From assembly GCA_024803745.1 (NCBI GenBank), contig JANJXV010000101.1, forward strand, positions 124,001 to 188,000: a stretch of 64,000 nucleotides of DNA, written 5' to 3'. Shown here piece after piece: positions 43,987-54,705 of this stretch (its first letter is position 1; every line of letters begins with the position of its first letter). The notes beneath the pieces are model-generated. The model ran no database searches. It had not been told where the DNA came from and saw only the letters and a list, made by a program, of their open reading frames with translations. Position numbers and translations under genes: made by a program. Origin of the DNA: Megascapheus bottae. Lineage: Eukaryota; Chordata; Mammalia; Rodentia; Geomyidae.

Positions 43987-44494
43987 TGTTATGGCTGGTA
44001 TCTAAAATGTTGCCCCAAAGCTATATGCTAAAGATTCGATTGCCTGCTGATATGCTTTTTACAAAGTGGTGGGATCATGAAAACTTTGTTCTCACCAAAG
44101 GATCAACCTACTCATGTGTCCATAATTTGATGAGCTATTGGGAAGGGATAAAAACTTTCCAATTTGAGCTGGGACTTAAGGTTGTTAAATGCATCCCTGA
44201 AATGTGTCCTTGTAAATGATGTTTGTTCTGCTCTCTTCTCTCTCCTATTTCTCTTCTATCTCTGCTCTCCAGTCTTCAATTCTCTTTCTCCTTCTTCCAC
44301 TTCTCTCCTTTTTCTCTTCTCTCTCTCTCTCCTGCCTACTTAACGTGAATAAATGGCTTCCTCCTCCACATATTCCTGCTACCATGATGTTCTGCTTCTC
44401 CCCAAAGCAGACTGAAACTATATCCCAAAACAAATGTTGCCACCGTTAAGCTGATTTTCTTAGGTATTTTGCCATGGAGCTAGAAGGCTAGCAC
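43987..44494 (+). repeat. MaLR-type solo LTR (non-coding)
   Basis: It begins TG in 'tgttatggctggtatctaaa', has 'tttgatgagctattgggaag', a long CT-rich stretch (44230-44335), an AATAAA at about 44348 ('gtgaataaatggc'), 'accatgatgttctgcttctc' and ends 'ggtattttgccatggagc', 'tagaaggctagca'. The order fits an ERVL-MaLR LTR. Frames crossing the CT-rich stretch (44216-44449, 44245-44433) are artefacts. Confidence 0.6.
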
Positions 44495-44511
44495 ATTCAT
44501 TTACTAGCTAT

Positions 44512-45163
44512 TTTTTCATATATTTTTATTGTGATTAATAGAAGGGTTACATTATATTCACCAGATAGAAGATGCAATACTTCACAAACATTGATACCCT
44601 TTCTCATGTCTTGGTCCCCATTTCCCTCTCCCCACCCCTGCCCCTCATCTTGTTTTCCCTGCTTCCTTATCTATCCGATTTCAAATAACTAAATAAGCAT
44701 ATATACACTATATCCGATAACAAGGTGAAATACTGTAACAATATAAGATAGCAGAGGGACAGCAAAAGAGATGAGAGATAACATAGTACATTAAAGACAA
44801 CAATCACTCATTATATGGCTTGTGTTTCTATATCCTGGAGGTCCTTTCATGTAGTGTCATACTATGTGACCTTGTGTATCTAGGTTTTGCTCTATTGGAA
44901 ATCTCTGCTAGGAGAGCCCAAGGTATCTACTGATTATGACAAATGAGGGAAACCATTGAGCCTATGTTCCTTTGAGTCTGGCTTACTTCACTTAATATGA
45001 TTTTTCTAAGTCTTTCCATATCCTTACAGATGGGGCAATGTCAGTCTTTCTGACAGCAGCCTAGAATTCCATTGTGTATAAATTCCACATCTTGTGGATC
45101 CACTCATCAACTGAGGGGCATCTGGGTTGCTTCCATATCTTTGCTATAGTAAATAGTGCTATC
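44512..45163 (-). mobile_element. 5'-truncated L1, antisense
   Basis: 'atttttattgtgattaatag', 'acattatattcaccagatag', complement of the G-rich tract (44625-44650), then the ORF2-end complement to 'gtaaatagtgct'. It belongs to the same subfamily as 42708-43478 and sits just downstream of the MaLR LTR. Flanks 'ctagctatttttt' (left) and 'ctagatattttct' (right) may be a decayed target duplication. Confidence 0.9.
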
Positions 45164-46914
45164 TAGATATTTTCTTTACCACTGTTTGCAATACTTCATT
45201 GATATTATCTCAGAGGCACACTCTGACTCAACTTTCAGATCTTAATGATTCTTTTATTTCTTTACACAAATAAAATTTTCCATTGTCATTCAACTCTTCT
45301 ACTCAGTAATCTTCAGTAGCTCTCTATTTCATCCAATAATAGGCCAAAATTTCTCCTGAACCAGGAAACAGAAACTTAAGTCTCTGAGCTAGCTAATTAA
45401 ACTTCTAAATTTCAAAATCACCATCTATGCATATGTGTGGACATTTATATAGTAATATTCAAATGGTAAAAGTTTCTTTATAATCTTTTCTATTCACCTA
45501 ATGAATTATTCCCATCATCATATACTCTTCTACTCCTTGGTTATGATTCCCACTGTGATATCATTAACAATTCGTTATGGATCCCATTTCTTCTAAGTTT
45601 CTCTTCTTTCTACTTAGGATGGTTTTCTCACACCAGTAACCTTATGTTTGACCTAATTTTGATACGATTTTCTGACCCTGTTCGAGAGCTCAGACATCAA
45701 AGAGATATTCACCATCTTTCTAGAAACTGGCTTTGGTTTAACCCTAAAATGAGTAAATAGGTGTTCTTCATGAACTGCACTCAAAGCTTACTTGCTACTT
45801 AAAGCAAGACCTCAAAAAACATCACAACTCATAAAATCAATAATATCACAGAGTTCTTTTGTAAAGAACTTCAAGCATTTACATATATGCAATGAAACTG
45901 ATGTGCAGTCAAAATGACAGAAACAGATGGTTCTGCCATCACTTTATATGACACTTGTTTCTCCAGGCAGGTGAACAGAAGGAACCAGTGGTAGAAGGTG
46001 AAAAGGGTCTTGCAATTTAGAACCCACTGAAGTATAAAATGCCACCAAACTTGTCTCAAATTAAAACACATTTTAGTTTCTTCATTTGAAATCCTATACT
46101 GGGTAAGATTAAAAATCTCATAACTACCCAGATTTAAACTCTGAGCTTCTGATCATCCGAGGCCTGAAAATACTGGTTTGTGATGAACGGGTCTTAGGGA
46201 AACAGAAGGGGCATTTCCAATTCAAGATAAAACTATATCCATTGAGAATCTATATAACTGTCCAAACAAGAGTTTTCAAGATAAAATATCCAATTTATTT
46301 TAAAGTAAGATGTTTTAAATGTTCATATTCACCAAGTTTCACCAACTTACATATTCCTTTATTTAACAGTGATTTATTGATAAGAAATAATACAGTATAA
46401 TGAACAGAGCACAATATCTGGTATTGTATACCTTGGGTTTCCTTTCCTACCTCCCCTACTTGTTGATTCTGTAGAACTATAGTCCTGGAATAGAAGCCTG
46501 GCTTTATAAGATTCACTTTTCTCTACTGTCATGAAGCAGAATGTAGCATGTAAGTCCAGACAGTATTTGGCATTTTCTGAACAACTAAGTATAAACTCAC
46601 CTCCTTCACTCACGTTCCTTCTCCTGCCATGCCCTATTATGCACATGTTGAGCACAGTTCAACTCCAAAGTTCAGAGTGTGAAAAAGTTCAAACTTTATA
46701 CTTAATGCTATGAATGTTATCTCTCAGCCCAGAAAGCAGAATCACAATTCTGCCATTCTTTGGTGTCACTACTTTTCATCATTCACACTGCAGCTTAAAT
46801 TTTGCACCCAAGAAAAGTCAAAACTTCCTGCCTACTAGCACATGGTGAATATTCATCCTTAGCGTCCATTCTTTCTTTCACAGTGTGTATCAATACTCCA
46901 CTACCTAAATATAA

Positions 46915-46917
<3 letters not shown>
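45164..46917. other. Mostly unique DNA, weak L2/MIR traces
   Basis: No gene. 45285-45560 has a loose L2-like pyrimidine pattern. 46390-46440 ('acagtataatgaacagagca') resembles the MIR 5' end. Neither is strong enough for a separate call. Confidence 0.4.

Positions 46918-46972
<55 letters not shown>
46918..46972. repeat. (TG)n microsatellite
   Basis: About 27 uninterrupted TG units. It explains the cysteine/valine-repeat open frames at 46802-47134 and 46921-47115, which are not genes. Confidence 0.97.
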
Positions 46973-46973
<1 letters not shown>

Positions 46974-47810
46974 TAAGAGGCCTGGAAACACATTTTTCTT
47001 GGTATATCTATCTGGCAATTCTCCTTGGAGATTCCTCACTCATTTCTGTGTCCATCTTTATATGGTTCTCTTCCCTCAGGATTCCTATGTCCAACTGTCC
47101 TTCTCCCTTCTCTAAAAAGATATCCAGTCCTTAGATTGATGGCTCACAGTCATTGGTAATCATCTCATGCTAACTGCATCTGCTATGACTGTTTCCAATA
47201 AGGTTTCAGTCACAAGTACAGGATTAACAGTGGAAAGCACCAAGGAAAGCTTAGCACCCTTTTGGAGTAACCAAGGAAAAATATAAGCCAAAATGAATCT
47301 AACCATGATAGCTTTCTTTTGTTTTCTACTTTCAATATTACCCACGTGATTAGTAATAACATAACTCACTAATTTGTAATTTTCTTCTATCTATAGTTGG
47401 TTCCAGTTGGAAATGGAAGTGATGGGTTGCGCTCTGGCTTAGTGAATTAACCCTATTTTTGATCAACTTTCCATACAATCTAACTAAAAGTGCCTATATT
47501 ATAGCAAATTTGATAATTAAATGATATTTTAAGAGCCTGGAGAAACTGGTAACACTAAACAGTTATCTACTGGATGGGACCCAAAAAGTGATTAATGTTA
47601 CCTACCCATCATGCCCAAGTCCTGGAGTGCTAAAGCACTCCAGTTCTTGTATCTGGGTCAGACTTGATCAACGTCCAAAATAAATTAAAAATATAGAAAA
47701 CATTTTTAACAATATTGTCCATTCAGCCCTTAAGAACAATTGAAGTTTGCACTGCTAATTCTGATGAAATAACAAAAAAGACCATAATGAAAATATACGC
47801 GCAGTCTAAA
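46973..47810. other. Unique DNA with one perfect hairpin
   Basis: No gene or repeat. It contains the perfect inverted repeat at 47622-47643, listed separately. Confidence 0.5.
47622..47643. other. Perfect 10+2+10 bp inverted repeat
   Basis: 'ctggagtgct' and 'agcactccag' are exact reverse complements separated by AA. It lacks a T-run or G/C-rich context suggesting a known RNA. Its role is unknown. Confidence 0.6.
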
Positions 47811-48114
47811 AGATTTACAATAGAGCAAAATCTTGATACATAAGAACATATAATGTGAAGCTTATTGAAAGGACCTCCAGGATGGTGAAACAAAAGCCAT
47901 ATAATGAATGATTGTTGTCCTTAATGTACTATGTTGTCTCTCATCTCCTTTGCTGTCGTTGGTTATCTCATATTGGTATAGTATCTCACTTTGTTATCTG
48001 ATATATTGAATTTATTTGTATTTGGATATTTGAAATTTTGTAGGGAAGGGGGGAAAACCAAGACGGGTGGGGGGTGTGGGGGGGGAGGGAAACGGGTACC
48101 AAGACATGTGAAAG
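47811..48114 (+). mobile_element. L1 3' UTR fragment lacking its 3' end
   Basis: Matches the 39.4 kb subfamily ('attggtatagtatctcac') from 'tttacaatagagcaaaatct' through the G-rich tract (48047-48085) to 'accaagacatgtgaaag' at 48114. It then stops abruptly, missing the last 100 bp or so and the A-tail that every neighbouring copy retains. Confidence 0.88.
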
Positions 48115-50667
48115 ACATTTGTTTCAGAGTTCATTTGTTGGACTTATGCTAGGAAAAATCAACTAATGGCGATGCAGACAATAAAATATGAGGATTTACC
48201 TATCAAACAGCTTGAAAAACATTAAGAAACATTTTAGTAAAGTGCTTATACTTATTTTTAATCAGTCAGAATTTCATTTCAATATCAAGGCACCCTTCAC
48301 AAACTTATGAAATCCCTGATGACTAAAGTACAACAAGATTCTGCAGGAAAAGGTAACACACCTAAGAGACTGTGATGAAGGGGAGGATGAGCCATGGCGT
48401 AGAAATCTAAGAGCAGAACAGCATAGATAGTCTATCAACTCCAGCTGGAGAGTGTTGTTTGCTTCTGTTTTCAGGGACAGAGTTCATGAATCATCCCATC
48501 AGTTTTTAAAACTTCAATCAGAGAAGTCAACTATTTGATGTGCAATCTTTATTTTCTTCTTTTTTTTCCCACCCAAACCATAATATAGTGCAGAAAGAAT
48601 ATGTGTGTGAGGGATGCAAATAATAATCGCTACACCAAGTCGTCTTGGTGTTGACAGAAAAAAAAAGAATTCCAGCAGCAATGTGTGAATCACGGGGAAA
48701 CCATTACTGATGTGGCCAGTTCAGGTCACTGTGTTTTCAGATTGGCGGCCCCACAGAGCCTCCACAGTTCAAGTCCCATCTGACACGCACACATGCACTC
48801 TGGATCACTCAAAATAAAAACTGCTCTCCCTACACTTGTCTGTCTCCATGAGGTCAGCATTAAATAACTATTATGTCTGGCATAAAGAGCAATGGCTGCT
48901 CTTTTTTTCAAATGCCACCAGTTCCCATTTTAAAGTAAATGCCATTTGGTCAAAAATATGTATTCGTCTTGAAATCTGATAGGACTGAGTTGCAAAGCAC
49001 TTCTGATTTTGTGCTCAGAGTACTTTTGTGGGGAAATTGCCACTACCCACTCAGGCCTCTAGGGCCCCAGAGCTCAGGAATCGCTGAGCTCTGTCATTCT
49101 CGCCTACTTCTGCTGATTCCATGAGCCTTAGTGCCACCTCTGTCCATCATCATAGCATGTCTCTAATGTGTCTTAAATTTTTTCAAATGAAAATAGAATG
49201 ACATACAATGATAATTTTTATAGTAACTGTAAATTTACATTATTTTATTAATAAAAATCAATTGTGCAAGCCTCATGTATTACTGGTATACTGGACCCCA
49301 GTAATTATGAATACTGTCAATCTACCTTCTATTAGTAACATTATTCTGGAATTTTAGGGTTATTTTTAACCATTTTAGAACATATTAGTTTTACAAGTTC
49401 TCATTTACATACACACATACATACATAAGACAAACCCAAGTAAACCTTGCTTCTGATGTCTCTCTCTGTCTCTCTCTCATCTCAACACAACCCCCTTTCT
49501 TAAAACATTTATCAGGAAAACACTGACTAACACACTGAATTCATAACCTAACTTTGGGGATTGAAACTTCTTCCTACAATTACTTAATAAAAACAAATAT
49601 TGTTAAAACCATTATCAATGCTTTGTTTTCCTGCTAGCATATAAGTACTCTATCAAATTCTGAAGTACTTGTTTTTTGAATACATACCAAGAATATGACT
49701 AGCATTTGGCAGAGGAAGTGGATGAATATCTTAGTTTCCAGAATGCCTCTCTCTATACCCCTATGAACATTTCTAATTAGGGTTATGGCAACACTTGATA
49801 AATGTTCCAGGTTTCATACCCTGTAATCATCAGATTCTCATATGATTGGATAAAAAGATATTTGCATGATACACATGAAGCTGCCAAAATCTCTGACTGC
49901 TTAGTGCAACATCAAAGTAGATGGATGTGGTCCTGGGAAGGTAAAAGACAGAAAATTCCAAAATACTATGTCCCTCATTATAGCATCAGGTTCCGAGATT
50001 TTCCCTCAGTTCCCTCAACTTGAGAAAGTTACCAAGGGAATTGCTGATAACAGTATGACTCTTCTTTATAACTGCAGGGAACCTCAGGAGAGCAGTCATT
50101 ATGTTTTCCAACTGTTTAAAAATAATTTCCTTTCTATAGCTGAATTTTTAATGTTTACTATCTGTAAAAGATGGTTTTAATGTACACGAAAGATGGAAGG
50201 CAAATTATCAGGAACTGCCCCTTCCCCTGGGAATTTCTATTTATAATGCGAAAGACATGAACATGAATGTAACTTCAATAGGAGTACATGAAGACATTAA
50301 ATTTTAGGTAACAGAAGATCAATAGAAAGGTTATGCCAGACCTGAGGGAGAAAGAATCAAACCTGCTTGTGAGAACCTCAGAAGAGAACAAAGTGTAGAC
50401 TTTGAAAGAGTGAACCAGAACTCACTGGGAGGATTTCAAAATGGAGGAAATCACTGAGTAGAACTTAGGCCAAGTTCTCAGGAAAGGGGAGATCATAGGC
50501 AATGACTGGAGGCCAAAAAGACTGAAGAAAGGAGTGAAAATGAAAATCAAAAAATAGGCCAATTCTACATCTGAAAAAACACTCAACTCAAATACATTAT
50601 CCTCTACAATGATGCAGTAAAGAAAAAGATCATGTTAGGAAAAGAACTGTAAAATCTTTTTTGTTAC
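48115..50667. other. Unique DNA, no gene seen
   Basis: No gene or repeat recognised over 2.5 kb. It includes an octamer 'atgcaaat' (48614-48621) and the hairpin at 48632-48651. Confidence 0.5.
48632..48651. other. Perfect 8-bp inverted repeat with 4-nt loop
   Basis: 'acaccaag' - 'tcgt' - 'cttggtgt'. The stems are exact complements. It lies 10 bp after an octamer motif in unique DNA. Confidence 0.55.
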
Positions 50668-50758
50668 CTCCCAAACTGTAAGTGAAAAGTCCAGCCTTCT
50701 TCCATTCAAATTGTTTGTCTCAGGTACTTATCACAGCAGTGACCAACTGACTGACACC
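50668..50758 (+). repeat. Possible LTR 3' end (MaLR-like)
   Basis: 'cccaaactgtaagtgaaaag' and 'tctcaggtacttatcacagc', 'agtgaccaactgactgacac' resemble the final segment of MaLR-type LTRs. No other part of such an LTR was found. Weak. Confidence 0.35.
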
Positions 50759-50839
50759 TTATCTCTTTTTGTTTCTTCTCTGAGTCACTGTACTCTAGCA
50801 GTATTGACAACTTCACTGTCTTGAAATAGACCTAAAGCA

Positions 50840-51195
50840 TTTTGAGTCTACCATTTCCTCTGCTGGGAACATTCACACTCAAAGTATTTGATATCCTTGT
50901 AACAATTCCATTCCTGACAACAGCTTGGCCTTTCATCAAATGTGACATTGTTTGCTGAAACCTCCCCTGATTCATCCTTTTAAAAATTCCCTATGCTCTC
51001 TTTTTCACCTGTTGCTCTATAACCTAGGTAACTTATTTGATTATGAACATACCTATGTCTATCTATAAATATGTATACCACATTCATCTTTTAATTTTTG
51101 TTTTCATGAGGGCAGGAATCTCCTTTTATCTGTGTCTGTTCACTTCTGAATCTCTGAAATAGTTGTTTGGCACCTGGCAGACATTCAATTACTAT
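50840..51195 (+). repeat. L2 LINE 3' region
   Basis: 'catttcctctgctgggaaca', 'cctgctgattc'-like 'cccctgattcatcctttta', 'cttatttgattatgaaca', 'catgagggcaggaatctcct', 'tatctgtgtctgttcac' and 'ggcacctggcagacattcaa' follow the L2 3' end closely in order. Ancient and non-coding. Confidence 0.78.
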
Positions 51196-54100
51196 TTTAT
51201 AACTTAAGAAACAAATAAATGGGTCAACCTGAATGAGGTTAAAATACCTCATTAAGATCATTAAGATAAAATTAAAAGTGTCAGAATACTCTATGCACAT
51301 GTATGTACATGAAAAATGTGGCTTTCTGTGATTGGTTTGGGATGGCAGGGAAGGGTTTGGGATGGCAAGGAGGGAGAATAACAAAAAGGACGAGTATGCT
51401 TATGTGGACATGTCAATGTTAATGATGTCTGCAAAAAGGGACACTTTCCAGAAGAAAGTGAAGAGTAGCTGATTTGATAATTTTTTTTTGCTAAAAAGTG
51501 TGAATAAGACAGAAAACTGGATTAGCAGCGCAGGAATCCTCTACAGTTGTAATCCCCCCCCTTACATGAAGGAGTCTTGTCTCCCCAGGGAGCCAGGTGG
51601 CAGGAAGCCCTTCCCACTGTGAAGACTAGTTTGCAGAATTCCATGATTTGGGGGCTTGGGAAAAAGTGAAAATATGCAGTGTTTATGCAAAAATAAAGTC
51701 TATTCAATGACTTCAAGCCAGTGTTTCCACATGAAAACACCAAGACTGAAAGAAAAATTATGAAATCCAAAGATTAAATATAAAAGTCACTTCGATAAGA
51801 TTAATGCATACTATGTATAATAAGATTCTTAGCTTCCGTCCTTGCAAATTATCAGTTGCCAAAGTTAAGGTAAGTAAAGTTATTTTCTATAAGGACTGTT
51901 CCATTTTCCTTTGTTATATAGACATTCATTCTTCTCCAACTGAAAAGAATTGCACATTGTAAGTGTAGATTCATAGTTCTCTATCCCCAAAAGAGAATCA
52001 AAGTAGCTCAATGTTTCTCAGTTAGCTAAGAGACTACTATGACATGTTTCCAACAGAGCATCTCTCTGGAAAACAATACTTGTGAATTATAAATTACAGA
52101 AACAAGCAACCCCTGGTTAAGGAAAAATCAAATGGAGTAATTCAGACTCTCCCAGAGTGACAAGTGAATAGCTTGCCTTGTTGTGTAAAAGAACAAGTTT
52201 CCTGTCTCCTGGCTGTCCTCTGTCCACTAAAGAGTCAACAACATTTTATTGTTTCTCAGTACTCCATTTGGTGCATCTCAACTTGCTTTTTATATTGCCT
52301 TAGTTTATGAAAATAAATGTTGTACTTTCCTGGTGGGACCAAAAATAAATGATGGCTCATACTGTACGTGGGTTCTTGCTCATGACAATCCAGACTGCTA
52401 ACAGATTGTTAATATGTTAACAGTTCTATTATAAGATGCTCAAAAATGTAATTTTAAGGCCATTTGTGGAGCTGGATTCTGCATGCCAGGGGTCATCAGG
52501 ACTGACATAGCTGAGAAGCTGTATGACCTCTCCACTCAGGTGTCTGCAAAGGTGTGAAGGGTGAGATAACCCAGCAGTTTAGGGTAGCAGTTTTCAAGCT
52601 GTTCTGTTTACCCAGGGGTAGCCATTTTGAGCAGAATATTAACTAAAATAATACAGTAAGTATGATCGAGTTCCTTTTGGTACAGAGCTACTTAAAATTA
52701 AACTAAGGGTATTTCACATCCAGAATTTTCTGGCAATGACAAGGGTGAAGAAAAATTACCAAAGGCTGAACTCAAAGAAATTAGTCTGTATTTTGCAGTT
52801 CCTATTCTCAAAGATATTGGCAGAAACATTTAATCATATGTGATCCAAAATATTTAGCTTTGGTGTTATTCACATGTTTTATTTATTATTTATATATGTT
52901 ACTTACAAATTACAAGGTGTTCCTACACAGATTCTTGATACTGATATTATAAAGGGGAAGTCTAGCATTAGGTAGGAACCTCTGTGATATCACAAAGAAG
53001 AATATACAGAAACATACTTAGTCAGATAAACAGATAGGAGTACACTCCACACATTCATCTCGGTAAATTTTCACTGAATGAGGGGCAACATTTTGAAAGA
53101 AAATATTTAGTAGAAGGTTGTTACCTACTGTCACAATTGCTACCCTCAAACACTAGATAGTAACAGCGAAGTCCAGCTACTGATTTAGACTGACTCAGAC
53201 AAATTTCATACAAGTCAATTTTCCTCAACACTTCAGTGCCATACACCACAGCAAATGTTTATACTCACAAAATTTCCATAAGTCAATGTGTACTCTTACC
53301 TTACGCTGTGTCGTTCAGTATTTTTTTTACAAACTAAAGTATTATAGAGAGTATTTTCACATTGTTATTATGTGTTTTACTTTAGTATTTGTGTATATTT
53401 ATCATTTATACAACTGAAATTGTAGGGGAGTGTTTTGGTTTTTCAGGTGTCCACACCCCACCTGCTCATTCTCTCCCTCATATTACTAGGCAGAGGTGAT
53501 ATTTCAAGTAAACATGCAGAGCTTCTGTTTGCCAAGGATATTTAAATATTTTCATGATGATAACTTTATTTGGAAGCCAATTCTTTAAAAAGCCTTTAAC
53601 CAGTACTCCAGATTTCCCAGCCTAGTATGTTTTTCCAGTAATTGCATATAAACGCATAGAGACAATTGCATGCTGATGCACTCTGACTGTTACAAGGCCC
53701 TGAGCCCAACTCTGAATTCCAAAGGTAGGTTCAGCATCACCTAAAACATACATTGAGTTTAAGGGAAAAAAATTCCTGAAAGAAACTAAAGAAGGCTCAC
53801 TACTCCCCTAACTTCAACTAAATATACACAAAAACAATGGTAATATGCCAAGTGAGAAAACCCCAAATCAACTCAGACCCGGTGATCATAAGGCCAGTGG
53901 GATGTGTGCACTGCACTGCATTGCTGGCCACGGCCACTGGGCTACACCTCGTCCAGGTGAGGAAGAGGCTCCTTCTGATACGCTCTCCACAACTCACACG
54001 CAAGTCATTCCATACGTGAGAGCACGTCTGTTTTCTTCACAACTGTTATCTGGGAATAGAGCTATCTTCTTCCTAAAACTATTATAAAGGACTTCAAACT

Positions 54101-54569
54101 CCCAGAAAAAAATAGAACTATTAGTGTTTTCTGGCATTTTTACATTTGTGTTATTTAAATGTAAGAAAGAAAATGTTATTTTCTATAAGAATGCCTCCTA
54201 AATATAACAAAGCAAAAGGGCTAAAGAGACCAGGCCGAGCAGGATTCACAATCTTCCCAGGGCTAGAAGTTCAGCAATAATGTTTGCCTAGCAAGCAAAT
54301 CCTAGAGCTGCCAAATAGAAAACAAGCAAAACCTTTTCCAATTGTATTCCCTCTGAAACATTTAAAACTTCTGCCCAATGACAATCCTTCCTGAAAAGGC
54401 CTTCTGAGGTCAGAGATACTTAGAACTGTGCAGAAGTATCAAGTCACATGGGAACAATGCATCGATGCAGGTCTTATTACTTGTGATTAGAGTCAGATAA
54501 CTAACCTCACACTATGACTTCTAATAAACATTTCTATACTATACTATAGTATTCTTGAAAGAACTCATA
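51196..54569. other. Unique DNA, CNE-like stretches
   Basis: 3.4 kb without a gene or a recognisable repeat. 52140-52650 and 53560-53720 are the most complex, motif-rich portions. The overlapping frames at 53818-54087 on both strands have no domain. Confidence 0.45.
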
Positions 54570-54705
54570 CTGCTTTACACAAAACACCTGCAGCTGTGAG
54601 GAGGAAAATGTCCACTGACTCACACTGGAGTTGGGGTATTTTGACATCATTTTCAAGGTAAGCAAACAGAGAGAGGTTAAATGACATTGGAAGGTCACAT
54701 GTTTC
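54570..54705 (-). repeat. MIR SINE, antisense
   Basis: 'tgctttacacaaaacacctg', then 'cagagagaggttaaatgaca' and 'ttggaaggtcacatg' follow antisense MIR order. The 101-codon minus-strand frame at 54534-54839 overlaps it and is not a gene. Confidence 0.65.

Noticed and set aside
44216..44449. Leu/Ser-rich open frame as a membrane protein
   Set aside because: Compositional artefact of the CT-rich segment of a MaLR-type LTR. The opposite-strand Glu/Arg-rich frame is the same artefact.
46802..47134. Protein with a cysteine-valine repeat
   Set aside because: The repeat is only the translation of a TG microsatellite.
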